A stretch of DNA of 64,000 bases from Eublepharis macularius (Eukaryota > Chordata > Lepidosauria > Squamata > Eublepharidae): assembly GCF_028583425.1 (NCBI RefSeq), contig NC_072800.1, forward strand, positions 92,783,001 through 92,847,000, read 5' to 3'. Each line of letters begins with the position of its first letter. Within the stretch, counting starts at the first letter, position 1. Below, in pieces: positions 1-12,000 of this stretch. Both the position numbers and the translations under genes were made by a program. Under the pieces are notes generated by a model that was not told the DNA's origin, made no database searches, and was given only the letters and a program-made list of their open reading frames with translations.

Positions 1-909
1 CGAGCACGCCAGACCCGTCACGGCGCTTGGATTTAATCTTGTTTGACTTCAAACTTTCTTCCTCTGCAATATCCCACTGCGACTTGCGTGCACAAAAGAA
101 CCAGAGGTGGCGGAAACAGCAAGGGGAAAATGAATTTGTTGCTTGGTCACTGCTGGGATGTGGGCAGTGGTTATATTTTCATTACCACCAGCTGCCTCAA
201 GCTGATTCAGTGAACCAATTTGAGGGAGGGGTTATGGAGTATGAAACAGCACCCTGTGGGTGGGCTGCTTACTACAGTACTTTTGGTCAGGACAATTCGG
301 AAAACTATGATCTGCAGGCTACCCCTGGTCCAAAGTTGTGCAGCTGAGGTGGGCTCTGAGAACTGAAAATGGAACCAGAGGTTGAAGTCATTTTCCAGAA
401 TGGGACAAATGGCAGGAGAAGAAATTGGCTCTTTCTGCACTCCAGTGCAGCTGTACTGAGCACACGGGGAGAGGGAACAGAGAGGGCTGGATCATCATCC
501 AAACCACTGCTTGGGTCAGCACAATTTGGCAAGATTGAGGACACAGCTCTGGAGCTCATCTTTCTCCTGGCCACCAGTACGGTGGGAGTGGACTTAGTAT
601 ACACCCATCACCGCCTCCTCCCAGAGCCATATTGCCCATCTGAGTCCAAGCCCCGGCTTGGCTCCACAACAGGCAACATACTCAAACTAAACCGCAAGGG
701 GGGAGAACCTTGAGGTGCCCTGGGAACTAAACAGGCACTGCTAGGCAGCAAATCAATCGCTGCTCGGTTTGCACCTGCTCTGGCCAGCACAGCAGAGGAG
801 CTCTGATTTAAGGCTTCTGGCGAATCTATCAAGAGCCATGCCTCTTTCATGAATCCATTATGAAATCTGTACCATCATCTTCTTTTAAACAGGAGTGCAG
901 AATATACCC
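1..909. other. Unique intronic DNA
   Basis: No repeat family, RNA gene or exon recognised. Short open frames here show no familiar protein. Confidence 0.5.
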
Positions 910-911
910 AG

Positions 912-1130
912 TCTTAATCAGGTGGAGCAAGATTCGGATCCAGTAGCACCTTACAGACCAACCAGATTTCCACGGTATGAGCTTTAGAGAGTCAGAGCTC
1001 AGTATCTGACGAAGAGAGCCTTGACTCTCGAAAGCATATCCCCTGGAAATCTAGTAGGTCTAGATCTGGACCCAAATTTTGCTCTTCTACTACAGAACAA
1101 CACAGCTACACACCTGAAACGAACCAGGTG
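912..1130 (+). repeat. Foldback-B element
   Basis: Hairpin element: a left arm with AGTAGCACCTTA and an AGAGAGTCAGAGCTC segment, then the inverted arm with GACTCTCGAAAGC, ending in CTACTACAGAACAACACAGCTAC. As with foldback-A, one end is longer (here the right) and the other stops at AGCAAGATTC. CAGGTGG occurs on both sides and may be the duplicated target. Confidence 0.75.
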
Positions 1131-3018
1131 GGACAAACTTGAGGGGGCCAGCATCACCAGGCTGCTGATTCCTCGGCTCACCGGATTAAACCAACTTCCA
1201 GACCCTCTACAGCTCTCAGGAATTGCAACGCCTTCTACTACAAGCGGCTGCTGGCTGGCTGGGGCAAACAAAGTATGAAACTTCACTTGCACCCCACTCT
1301 ACAGCTAGTTATTTGAAAGGAATGGAAGCAAACAGTTAAAAGCCAGAGTTTAGACAGAGGCCAGTGGTCAGCAGTGTGAGATTTTGGCCGAGAGCCAGAG
1401 GCAGGAAGGGATGCCCCAAGCCAGGAGAGCTGCCCGGGTCCACTATTCCTGGGCTATATGCAAGAGAAGCAAGTACAAGATTGGAGTGAACCACTTCAAA
1501 GCACAGATGGGAATGTCATTTGGGAATGCTCCCCTACATTTAAAAAAAAAAAACCTCCTGGCAAATTACAAAAAGCTAGCATAGTAGGAAAGGCTCAAGT
1601 TCAATCCAATCCCTGCTACAATATTTTCTATCTTCCGAAAGTGGCTCAGGAGTTACAGAGGGAACCATTTAAAACTGTGAACACCCACCTGCGCTCAGAC
1701 ATGGTACCACCCATTCTACTACCTCCAGAGTCTACCTCCACATTCTAGTACATGTGCAGACCAAGCGAGTCGTTCATGCCCCCAATCGGCCATCAGAGCC
1801 ATCCAACACGGGGTGAGAGATCGTGTCCCACCTGTCCCAGAACCCTCTGCGCTTTGCAGCAGACTCCACGGGAACAACCAGACAAGACGTCAAGGGGAGT
1901 GTGAACCAAAGGAGGCAAGAGGGACTCCCAGAAATCCAGTCACCCTAGTTATGAACTGGAAATGTTTTCTTCTTCCCAGTCCCTACACCACAGATGTTGA
2001 CACTAGTGCCTGAAAGTTTTTAGCATTTTTATTTTAAAAATAATTATTCCCGTCTCGTTATAAGGACAAATAGGAATTAACGTATCCTACAGAAATTCCG
2101 CTTTATGGGGAGAAAATGTGCTTATCTCCCAAGCTGGTTTCCAAGAGCTTGCTTGCTGGAGAGCAGGCTTAGGGCGGCCGTGGCTCCTGCCGTTTGCTCC
2201 TTATTGAAGTCATAATCCTTGCTCAGTCACAGTGAGTTGCTATGGAAATGACTGGAATCGCCGGCTGAGTATTACGGCTTCGCATGGGAAAGACAAACGG
2301 GCCCAGAGGGGGGCAGGAGAATGAGAACACTTCTTAGAACCAAATCTCTCGCAGCGCTGCAATGAAACCCAAATCAGTAGAGGGACAGCTCCTGGCGGCT
2401 TTCGATTTCTGCCCAGTGAACACAGGAGTTATCGGGGACAAAGGCTGACCTATTTCCGCAGCAAAGAAAAAGAAAAAGGAGGAGGCCAGCCCCAATCCTA
2501 AATGCGGTGATTCTCAAAAGCTAATGAGAAAATTGTATCAAAGCACTCGTGCTCAGCAGTGACAATGAGCCCAATAGGATAAGCAAGGGAGAGGTTACCC
2601 CTTTTTCAGACCGACTCGAGTTTAAAGAGCAGAATTCAAGCTTGGATCTCGCATCAGTATCTCTGCCAAGTGAGATAACACTGCTGAGCCAGGTCATAAC
2701 CCTTGCCAGGGACTCTTGCGTGATAAGCCAATGGCCTTCTGATGGGACTCAAAGGCACCTGGAGGCCAGCGATCCAGAGACAAGAACAAGATCGGTAAGC
2801 ATCTCCTGTTTCCCCCTCCACAAGCTGCCACATCAGAGCTGGAAAGGGCATCTGGACCAGCCCCTTACCCAAAGTAGGGAGTCCAAAGCGAGCGCATCTC
2901 TAACAGATGCTTGGATGCCTCCAGCAAGAGACACTCCACCCCTCTACTCCCAGGCAATGGGTTCCGTCGTCAAACCACCCGCTCTGTCAAGAATTTTCTT
3001 TTGGGGGAGTGCCCGCAA
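1131..3018. other. Unique intronic DNA
   Basis: No repeat family recognised. The block 2040-2540 has balanced composition without repeats and contains an RFX-like site, so it is a candidate for a conserved regulatory element. The open frame over 2549-3178 ends in a SINE and is not a gene. Confidence 0.5.
2236..2249 (+). promoter_or_regulatory. RFX (X-box)-like site
   Basis: GTTGCTATGGAAAT closely resembles an RFX X-box (GTTGCCATGGAAAC type), with imperfect dyad symmetry, in unique intron DNA. Motif match only. Confidence 0.3.
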
Positions 3019-3207
3019 GTCACAGCTGATTTATGGCGACCCCTGGTGGGGTTTTCATGGCAAGAGACTAACACAGGTGGTTTGCCATTGCCTGCCTCTG
3101 CAGCCCTGGTCTTCGCTAGAGGTCTCCCATCCAATTACTAACCAAGGCCCACCCTGCTTAGCTTCTGAGATCTGTTGAGATCAGGCATGCCTGGGCGATC
3201 CAGGTCA
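3019..3207 (-). repeat. 5S-Sauria-type SINE
   Basis: Read on the minus strand it begins with a 5S rRNA-like promoter: GAAGCTAAGCAGGGT, then TGGTTAGTAATTGGATGGGAG, matching the internal control region of 5S rRNA. It then passes into GCAGGCAATGGCAAACCACCT and AGGGGTCGCCATAA, the Bov-B-like tail. This structure is the known 5S-Sauria SINE of squamates, transcribed by RNA polymerase III and mobilised by Bov-B. Not a functional 5S gene. Confidence 0.88.
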
Positions 3208-3239
3208 GGGCTTTCTTTTCAGAGTCAACCAAAATCTGT

Positions 3240-3862
3240 CGTAAGAACAGTCATGGTGAATCGGACCTGTGCCTCATCTAGTCTGGCATCCTGTCTGGCC
3301 AACCAGCTGACCTGGAGGGCCAACAAGCAGGGCACAAAAGCCAAAACCTTTCCCTGGCACTGCCTCCCGGTACTCGTCTTCAATTATTTGCCCTGGTATG
3401 TGGAGATTTCCTTAACTCACCCCAGCTGGCAGCCACTGACGGACCTCTCCTTCCATGAGTCTGCCTAATGCCCTTTTTAAAGCCATCCGTGCTCCCGGCC
3501 ATCGCTATATCCACTGGCAATGAAAACTACAATTTAACTACTCATTAAGCAAGGAAGTGTTTTCTTTTGTCTCTGAGTTCACGGCCCATCAACTCCATTG
3601 GGTGCCCCCAAGTTCCAGCATTAAGGGAGAGGGAGGAAAAACTCATCTGATCTGTCCTCCTGACAGGTGTCCTTTAAATCTGGGCCTTGCCTTCTGGAGA
3701 AGCAGAGAACAAGGCTTTCCCCTCTTTGATGCAGCAGCCCACCAGACTTCTCCAGGCTAAACACACCGAGTTCCTTCAATCTTTCCTCACAGGACCTGTC
3801 TGTCACCACCGCCCCCAGCTATCTTTATTGCCCTCCTCTGAACCTGTTCCAAGTTGTCTGGA
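3240..3862 (-). mobile_element. CR1 LINE fragment
   Basis: Contains blocks typical of reptile CR1 3' regions on the minus strand: the CATCTAGTCTGGCATCCTGT segment, AAAGCCATC near 3480, and the TCCAGGCTAAACACACC and CCTCCTCTGAACCTGTTCCA segments near 3750-3850. No intact frame remains. Confidence 0.7.
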
Positions 3863-3867
3863 CACGC

Positions 3868-4057
3868 ATGTGAAGCAGACTGCATCAGACTATCAGTCTA
3901 TTAAAGTCGGTTCTGTCTACCTGGACCAGAAGCTGCTCTGCAGGGGACTGGCTGAAGGACTTTCACATCACCTCCTACTAGAGGTGCTGGTGATTGAACT
4001 TGGGACCTTCTGCATGCCAAGCTGAGGCTCGACCTCTGAGCCATGGCCCCGCAGCCG
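3868..4057 (-). repeat. tRNA-derived SINE
   Basis: Minus strand has a tRNA-like head (TGGCTCAGAGGTCGAG, then GCATGCAGAAGGTCCCAAGTTCAATC, an A/B-box layout) and a tail that reads into a CAGACTGATAGTCTGATGCAG segment, the common squamate SINE ending. Diverged. Confidence 0.7.
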
Positions 4058-4574
4058 AGGCCCACCACCCAAACTCTCCAGCACCATTGTCCTTTGGATC
4101 CTCTCTGTCTCCACCAGCCACGCTGGCTCTTCCCTCTGCTTGATTCACAGCCAAAGGCACTCCCACACCCACTTGTTCTGGGGTGGCAGCAGCAGCTGCC
4201 TTGCTGGGTATACTACACACCGTGCTGCTGTGGCACACAGGCCTTCCGCCACCACCTTCTCCTCCTATGGTCCCGTGGCACAAAGAAGGGGACTAACAGA
4301 GATGGACAGAAATGAAAGGCAAGGAGCTGGCATGTGCAAGCAGAGCAGGGAGATGGCGGCCAGGAGAGGCTGCAGCAATTTGATAATTTGAGCTGAGGAA
4401 AACAAAGCATTGATCCAACCACAGCGAACGAGCTGTGATAGCTAAGTGAAACCTCCATGTTCAGGTGCAGTATATCACCAAGCATTAGATACTGGGATAA
4501 ATTAAGATGGGCCATCTTCTGTACCCAGGTTGTGAATATCCTGGAGCCACTTGACTAGCTAGTGGGAACAGAAC

Positions 4575-4682
4575 GGTGGACTTTATTTTGCTGCATATAT
4601 AAAGCTGCTTATACCAAGTCAGACCCATGATCCAAATGAAAGCTGGTTCAGAAGAGGCCTGGTCCACCTGTACTACCCAAGA
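4575..4682 (-). repeat. SINE tail fragment
   Basis: AAGCTGCTTATACCAAGTCAGACC is the reverse of the common squamate SINE 3' end (GACTTGGTATAAGCAGC). The head is missing or beyond recognition in 4700-4830. Confidence 0.45.
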
Positions 4683-5081
4683 TCATTCTTCTAACTAGTG
4701 ATGTCAGGAATTGAGCCTGAGAGCCCTGCTACTAATCTATAGCACTCCCAAGCAGTAATCACAGTCAGTGGAGAGGCAGGGGCTCTGTCAGGTAGACCGG
4801 TCCACAGACAGTAGGGGCATGCACCATCCTTCAACAGAAAGCAAGATACCCCAGGATGGTGGGGGGAATCGAGGATTTCTGGCATAGCAGCAATGAAGCC
4901 TGGCTGCATCCAATGCTGGAACAGTTTGTGCAAAATAGAGGGGGAGGGTAAGAGAAAACGCATTCAGTGCAGTCAGAAAAAGTAACTCCCCTTTGCACTA
5001 TGCATCAACCAGCAGGGGGTAGCGCACCCGAGTCTCCACTAGTCACCTCCAACAAAATTAAGCCAATTTATGGATTTGTGG

Positions 5082-5083
<2 letters not shown>

Positions 5084-5131
<48 letters not shown>
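5084..5131 (+). repeat. (CA)n microsatellite
   Basis: About 24 uninterrupted CA dinucleotides. Confidence 0.98.
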
Positions 5132-5133
<2 letters not shown>

Positions 5134-5134
5134 T

Positions 5135-6103
5135 CTGGGAAATTAAAAAAAAAACTAGAAGAGTTTCAGTAAGACTAACAACATGTTTTCAGTCATGCCA
5201 AAAACTCCTGCCTATAGGGATCCATAGATCTTTTAGCCTACCACCTCTACCTGGATGCACAGTATACAGAGAGAGATTCTTGCCCTTATTGAGGAATATC
5301 TGGAGGCAAGAGAGGGGCTCATGCAAAAAGCAGGGAGCGGACTGTTCCGACTTCTCCAACGCATGCAAAATAGGGGGGAAACAGCTCCTCGCTTCACACA
5401 ATGGGGATGTTCTTAACCCGAATGAGGAAGAGTCTCACTTCTTCAGAGGATTTCCAAGCGGAGAGGGGAGAGCCAAAATCGGTGGATTCCTACCTACTCT
5501 TGCCTATAAGACAAGCATTTTCTCCCATATCAGACTGAAGTATGTTTCCTTTACTGCCAAGCAAACCTGCTGCAGCAGCAGCGTTCCAAAAACAACCCCC
5601 CTCCAAACGCTGAGCTGCTCTGGAGCGTGCTTGTTTTGCCATCCCGTTTTATCAGAGACTGCACACGCTTCCGTTCCTCCTCTCCATGGAGTGGAACATG
5701 CCCTTGGATTTCCACAGCGCTGAAAATATGTTTGGGGTGGGGGAGAAACCCCGGGCAAAACATATGTCAAGAACTCGGCAGCAAAGTTAAACAAGCCTGG
5801 ATATTGTGAATAAAAAGGCTTTCATTTCCTGGGGCAGGGAATAAACCCAATGTTGGGGGGCGGGGGCATTCATCTTTGTTGATAAAACTCAGCCAAGTGA
5901 ATTACTCATCCCCCCACCCCGCCTCCCCAGCAACTGGTCAATCTCCCTTCTCACAAGGACAAGTGAAGAGGGGAGGAAGCCTGAATGGTAAAAGCAGCCA
6001 ATCACGGCTTGGTTGGGGGGGGGGGGTGGAATAGAGGCAACCTACAGTTGTCTTTTGCATGGGGGACATCTTCAGGAGAGGGAAGTATTTGGAGATTTAA
6101 TTT
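5135..6103. other. Unique intronic DNA
   Basis: No recognised family apart from short poly-G runs (for example 6016-6027). The long open frame through the CA repeat is not a gene. Confidence 0.45.
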
Positions 6104-6200
6104 TATGTTCATTATGATTTTAATGGTTTGATCATTACTTGTAAGCCACCTTGAGCCAAGAGGATAGGCAGGGCATAAATATTTTTAATTAATAAATACA
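6104..6200 (+). mobile_element. L2-type LINE 3' tail
   Basis: GTAAGCCACCTTGAGCCAAGAGG then GGCAGGGCATAAAT and AATAAATA: the conserved end of L2/CR1-clade elements. Confidence 0.6.
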
Positions 6201-6267
6201 GTTCAGCGAAGCCTGTAAACTGTCACTTACCAACAAGTAAGGAATGATCTCCTCCAGACAGAATTTG

Positions 6268-6690
6268 ATTGATTGATTGATACAATTTATATTACGCCCT
6301 CCCCACGAGTGGGCTCAGGGCGCATACAACAGTTAAAACTACTATAAAAGCATAAATACAAACAGTTAAAACATCACCTCAAAATGGCAGCTGTGCATTC
6401 TTGAACCCAACTAACACACCCCATAGGGTGGAGGAGATAACCAGGTAAGTCGATAGATTAACCAGTGGGAATCAAAGCAGGGGGCTGCATTGCCCCAGCA
6501 TCAGCCTTATCAGCCTGGCAAAATAACTCTTTCTTACAGGCCCAGCGAAAGGATAATAAATCACACTGGGCCCAGGTCCCAACAGACACAGAGTTCCACC
6601 AGGTAGGCACCAGGACAGAGCAAGCCCTGGCTTTAGTCAATGCTAGGTGAGCCCACCTGGGCCCAGGGACCTCCAGCAATTCTTTATTGG
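6268..6690 (-). mobile_element. L2-type LINE 3' end with RT C-terminus remnant
   Basis: Starts with GATT repeats and CCCTCCCCACGAGTGGGCTCAGGGCG, the reverse of an L2 3' tail. Upstream on the minus strand the frame encodes VLVPTWWNSV and DLLSFRWACKKELF, matching the reverse-transcriptase C-terminus of the L2 copy at 60003. Interrupted and inactive. Confidence 0.8.
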
Positions 6691-7209
6691 CTTATCTAAG
6701 CATCCTCCAGGGTACATATGGAGAGAGGCAGTTCTGGAGATATGCTTAACAAAAAGGCACACAGACAGATAGACAGGGAAAGCTTTTTATTGGATAATAA
6801 CTTTGGGGAACAGGACCCCAAGGGAGAAGGCATCTCCTGGGATCTCACCCTCCTGTGAGGGCATTCTACAGTCAGGTGGGGAAATCACATCCAGGGTCCA
6901 TATCTAGCCAGGTGGGCCTTTAAGCTCCAATACCCCTCAAGCTACTTAATTTTTCAGAAATATTGGCACACCAGACTGCAATGTTAGCTACTAGCAGTGC
7001 CTAAAGAACTGTTACACAGTTCAAGGACTTGAGGGCCAGGGGGCTATCTCCGGAGCTCCAGCTATTTCTGAGAACTCTAAACTGCATACCAGTTCGATTT
7101 CCACCACCAGCTGGCCAGTACTGCACACCGGAAGGGCCGGCATCCATGCCAGAGCTCCCTCTGAATGCCTGAATACCTCAGGCCAAAAAGTCTGCCCTGT
7201 TTACTCTAC

Positions 7210-7396
7210 ATAGTTTCAGGTGGGTAGCCATGTTGGTCTGTAGTAGAAGAGCAAGTTTCAGATACAATAGCATCTTAAAGACTAACTAGATTTCCAAGGT
7301 ATGAATTCTGAGTCAGAGCTCCCTTCATTAACTATCTAGTTGGAAATTTATTTGGTCTTTTAAGGTGCTACTGGACCTGAATCTTACTCTACACAC
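7210..7396 (-). repeat. Foldback-B element
   Basis: Left end CAGGTGGGTAGCCATGTTGG, arm with TAGCATCTTAAAGACTAAC, short apex near 7300, then the inverted arm to GGTGCTACTGGACCTGAATC. Long end at left, short end at right. Confidence 0.8.
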
Positions 7397-7399
7397 TAG

Positions 7400-9440
7400 C
7401 TTTCTTGCCATTTTCTTCTAAAATGTGACTTTTTTTGGCAACCTCTCATTGAGAAGGCTGGTTGGGACTTCTGAAGGTGAAGCCCAACGTTTTAGCAAAA
7501 TAAAAGCCTTCTCAGAGTTCTGCACCAAAACCTCTGCAAATGCAAACCAGAGACTATTTAGAAAGCAATTGCTTACCAGAATGCGGACAGCCCTAAGTCT
7601 TTCATTTTAAAAAAACCAAAAACTGCACCACCCCAAACATCACACTGGTGGAAACTGAAGACTGTGTTATAAGGAAGAAAGAGCGAGAACAGGAACTACA
7701 TCTGCCTAGTTACAAATAAGTGTTCGATCTTGCCCATTTCTAGTCATAGCGGCAATGCCAAATATCTCCCCGCCTTGTGCAAAAAGTGGCTGGAGCTTCA
7801 GATACATCCTGTAAACTCATCAAGGCCAGGAGTTTGTCCTCTTTGTGTAACAAAGCGCCATGCAGAGGAATTATGCAATTATTATTAACAACGTTGCTTA
7901 AGCATCAGCTATTTATATATATGAAGTGCACACGTACATAACTGGCTAATTTCAAGTGGCACCGCAGAGCCGTTTGAAGATGTAAATCACATGCTTTGCA
8001 CATACTAATTAAGCATTCCCACTTGGGTGCAAGACAGATCTTAACTGTGCATTTCTGGAGCTGATCATTAACCTAGATTTTTCTCTCTCTTCATAAATTA
8101 AACAAAACAGGGCCTGTTAGAAAGACGGAGAGCCTTCAGCAAGCTCCAGTAACACAGGCCTAGTTAGCCATGCCAGGATTTTTGCTTCCCCCTTTAAAAA
8201 AATGTATTACAAAGCTTCACATTTTCATTTTGCAGTTTCATAACTGGGAGATCGTTGAAGAGGCTTGTTCCGATAGGGAGTGAAGGGAGCCAGTCTCCAC
8301 TGTTATCTTTTGGCTGATAAGCTTAGAAACAAGGAGGAAACTAAAAACTTGGATTGGGAAGCCAGCAGAGTAACTCTTTCCCAGCCAAGCACAACAACAA
8401 TACAGGCAGTGTACGCAGGTCACCCAAGGAATACAGGAAGAGACACACCTGACCAGAAAAAGATCAAGGTGGGAGTTCAGAGAAAATAATGCTCTCAGGA
8501 TCCCCTGATGAAGCTACATGAAAAATTCATTGGGATCTATAATTACAGATAAAGTATTTATCCCACTACACCTTGTCCTTCTGAACTATGAATACAGTGC
8601 ATATGAGAATCACAAAGTCAATCCCAGCTTAAGGAGAGTTAATCCTACACATGAGCGAGAAAGGGAATGGAAGAAATCATGGACACCCTGACGATCCATG
8701 CACCCCACTGTAAGAGAACCTATACATGCCCTCTTGGAAAAGTTTCTATTTCTTGTTTGACAATTATAAAGAATTATTTCAGGGTGAGTGGGTGAAGAGA
8801 GAAATAGCTGTGAGTGGGAAAGTGAAGGGCTTTGAAAGAAACAAAGAAAGAGCAGGGGCTGCGTGTGGAAGGTATGCAACTATAAAACCTCCGTTTCCAA
8901 GTTCTTGAGAAAGATGTTTACAAAGCCCTCTTCCAGTCCTGCTGCCTCACTCAGTGTTTGCTATCCACAATTAATCCTCTTCCTTGCCGTTATTTATACC
9001 GCTAACCTGCCCGGCGCCAAGAAGTTTAAAAATATGACTGCTCATTTTCAAAGCTGTCATATCCTCTGTGCTGAGCCAAAGAACTTGGCCACCTTTGAGA
9101 CCTTTCACTGGCATTCCAAGGGCATGAAACTCCCTTCAACTGTAAGCAGTGGTCCACTGGAAAAGAGAAGAATGAGGACGGGAGAGAAAAGGAAATTTGA
9201 ATCATGCCACCAGGATTGCCAGGAAAGATAAGTACGCAACAGAAACAGGCAGAAAAGGCAAAGCAAAGCAGGCGAACCCCGCTGGCTGCTCAGGAAGCAA
9301 AGACACTTTGGGGGGATCTGCACTTGAGTGGCCTACTAGCAGAACCAAAACCATGGCTGATGACAGAAAAAGTTCTTATTGGGGATGGAAACTGTGCAGC
9401 AAGAGCCAGCTCAGTTGAGTAGCCAGAGTGTTAGCGTAGA
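7400..9440. other. Unique intronic DNA
   Basis: No repeat recognised. Around 7860-8100 the sequence is AT-rich with several TAAT/ATTA homeodomain-like cores and no repeat signature, which is how conserved noncoding elements often look. That is suggestion only. Confidence 0.4.
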
Positions 9441-9555
9441 CCTGGAGACACCAAGGTTCAAACAGTTGCTCATCATGAACTCCACTTCTGACTATGGACC
9501 AGTCAGTCTAACCAACCTCAGAGGGCTGTTGTGAGGATAAAACAGGGCGGGGGGG
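9440..9555 (+). repeat. tRNA-SINE 3' fragment
   Basis: The GGACCAGTCAGTCTAACCAACCTC and GGGCTGTTGTGAGGATAAAA blocks match the body of the SINE seen whole at 30775. Confidence 0.5.
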
Positions 9556-9756
9556 GGGTCAGTGTAGCACCCTTGGTTCTTTATTTAGATTACCTCTAGG
9601 CCACCTCTCCAGAGAACTTGCTCAAGGCAGCTTATGAAGTAAAACTGTACGATAAAATCAAAGCCGTATAAAATTATTGGTAACAAACAAGCCCATAAAA
9701 GAAGCCATTAAAACAAGCCAGGGGCCCAAAAAAACCCTAAAAATATAAGCTGACCA

Positions 9757-9950
9757 AAAAAGTAAAGAGTCCAGTAGCACCATTAAGACTAACCAACTTT
9801 GTTGTCAGATGGCATCTGTATCTGACAAAGAGAGTTGCAGTCCTTGAAAGCTCATGCTACAGTAAAGTTGATTAGTCTTAAAGGTGCTACTGGGCTCTTT
9901 ACTATTTTGCGACTACAGACTAACCTGGCTAACTCCTCTGTATCCATAAA
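9757..9950 (+). repeat. Foldback-A element
   Basis: Short end AGTAAAGAGTCCAGTAGC at left, arms meeting near 9815, long end GACTACAGACTAACCTGGCTAACTCC at right. CCAAAAAAG before and CCATAAAAAG after could be a diverged target duplication. Confidence 0.85.
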
Positions 9951-10799
9951 AAGGAAGACACCCCTCAGTTGCCAGGATAAAAAGAGATGTTTTGTCCTGA
10001 TGCCAAAAGGAGAGTCAGCTAAGAACCTGGAGAGCCTCAAAGGAAAGGGCGTTCATTCCACAGGCCCCCACATTAGGCATGCGCTCTGCCTTTCCACATT
10101 TTCAGCATCTGAGAGGTCACCCAAAATGTTATCTGGACACTCCACAGGGAACACAGCAGAGAAACAAGCCCCGACTGAAGCAATCGGCTTCCCGTGGCCG
10201 TCAGAAAACTTTATTAGTCAAACTATTAATAAACCATGAGCAGCAGGGAAGGCAGCTTATCCTGCCAGACAGATCGCTTTATTCTTAACATGGATAATTC
10301 ATAGAACACGGCTTCTCGGGGGCACTGGCAGCCAGGAAAGTCGGCAAACGTTCTGCTATCATCTTTCTTTTTTTAATTAAAAAACTAAAAAGCTTTTACA
10401 GATGAAAGCCTCTGCTTCGGAGCTCATTGATAGGGCTGAAGCAGGCAAGTGAGGCCACAAGCGTATGGCAAATCTTAAAAGGCGGTAGGTGGGAATGGCC
10501 AAGGATATTCCCTCCCTTATATTACTGAATCTGTTCAGTAAAGACTTGCAAAAAGAATGGCATGTGCTGGCACCCTCCTCAGCAGATTCCACGTAGAAAG
10601 GGCTGCCTGCAAAAACCATTCAAATGATGAAGACACCTGAACTGCCTCAGCCTGGACATCTCAGCCCAGCTGCCAGACAGATGCTCCTGGAACGCCCACA
10701 AGCATACGGGGAGGCAGCTAACTCCGCTTTGTCCCCAGGTCATAAAAAAGGCTGGTGCTTCTGCATAAGGCTGTTCCCATTTCAGCCCTCCTAGCTAAC

Positions 10800-10930
10800 A
10801 GCCAATGCCCAGCATGAGGCAATACAGTCAATCAAATAATTACAGCATGAACCACATACGAGCGGGGAATCAAACCCAGTTTTCCAGTTTAGAGTTCTGC
10901 CACTCTTAACCATTACACCAAACTGGCTCT
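10800..10930 (-). repeat. tRNA-SINE head
   Basis: Reverse of a tRNA-like head: CCAAACTGG, TTAACCATTACACC, GAATCAAACCCAG. Same family as 11607 and 36425; 3' part missing. Confidence 0.65.
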
Positions 10931-11606
10931 CGCAAGGGGGAAAATGCATGTCCCATAAGCTACATGCACACTGAAGGGATAACAACCAAGGGCCTTAAAC
11001 AGAGGAATATTTATGAGGAATCTTAAAACAACAAGAGCTAGTATCCCTGGGTTGCACAGTACTTTCTGCGGAACAGAAGATCTGCAAACTCCCTCCACCC
11101 TTCACAAGTCACTCCTAGCCATAGCCACCGATCTGCACTCCACGTCCCTCAAAGGCCCTGCTCCCCTTTTTCTTCTTTCTTCTAAAGGAGAGCACCTCCA
11201 CTAGCAGAAGGCATCACCCATTGATTAGTTTGCTGTGAATCCAAAAATAACTAATTATCTTCACACAAGTGATCCTGTGGATCCCACAGGCTTGTTAACA
11301 CTGTGACAAGCGAGGTCGTCTTGCTGAAACAAAACTCAATCTCATCTGCTCTCAAACCTAAATCCCAGACATGCCAAATGATCACATCTTCCTTCCTGCA
11401 TGGCCTTTACAGTCCCACTAGAATGCTTAATCCCCAGCCTCAAACCCAAAGAAGGCCCCCACGCACACTGATGTTCCTACAGTCCCATGCTAAGTTAGTT
11501 CAGTGTTAGGACTTTTACTGGTGCCCAGTAACACTCAAGTGCACGAAGTTTTCTTTTAACTGTGTCTACACTGGGCCACCACAGACCACTTACGTGAGGT
11601 CTGCAG

Positions 11607-11887
11607 TAAAGCCAGTGTGGTACAACAGTTCACAGAGGACTAGACCTGAGAAACCCCAAATTTAGAGGATACGGGACTCTAATCTGGAGAGCCGGGTTTG
11701 ATTCCCCACTCCTCCACGAAGCCAGCTGGGTGACCTTGGGCGAGTCACAGTTCTCTGGAGCTCTCTCAGCCCCACCCACCTCACAGGGTGATTGTTGCAG
11801 GGTAATAATAACACTTTGTAAACCGCTCTGAGTGGGCATTAAGTTGTCCTGAAGGGCAGTATATAAATCGAATGTTATTATTATTAT
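11607..11887 (+). repeat. MIR-like tRNA SINE, full
   Basis: tRNA-derived head (GGGACTCTAATCTGGAGAGC, GGGTTTGATTCCCC), a core with GGGTGACCTTGGGCGAGTCACAG like CORE-SINEs, then an L2-like end (AAACCGCTCTGAGTGGGC, GGGCAGTATATAAATCG) and ATT repeats. The design implies mobilisation by L2 LINEs. Confidence 0.85.
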
Positions 11888-11892
11888 TTGAC

Positions 11893-12000
11893 CAGGACAT
11901 TCATTGGGCCAACAGTCATTCTCTCAGCCAAACCTATCTCACATGATTATTGAGAAGATAACATGGAGGAGGGGAGAACTATGTATAGATGAGAGGCAGG
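11893..12000 (+). repeat. SINE 3' fragment
   Basis: CTCTCAGCCAAACCTATCTCAC and GGAGGAGGGGAGAACTATGTA match the 3' half of the SINE at 30775. Confidence 0.5.

Noticed and set aside
2220..2230. TGCTCAGTCAC as an NF-E2/MARE site
   Set aside because: The central base does not fit the TGCTGAGTCA consensus.
2549..3178. 209-codon plus-strand open frame
   Set aside because: Its 3' third is antisense to a 5S-type SINE; no familiar motif.
3019..3207. 5S rRNA gene
   Set aside because: Only the internal promoter part is kept, it is mutated, and it is fused to a Bov-B tail; it is a SINE.
5070..5723. 217-codon open frame beginning in Thr-His repeats
   Set aside because: The start lies in the CA microsatellite and the rest matches no protein.
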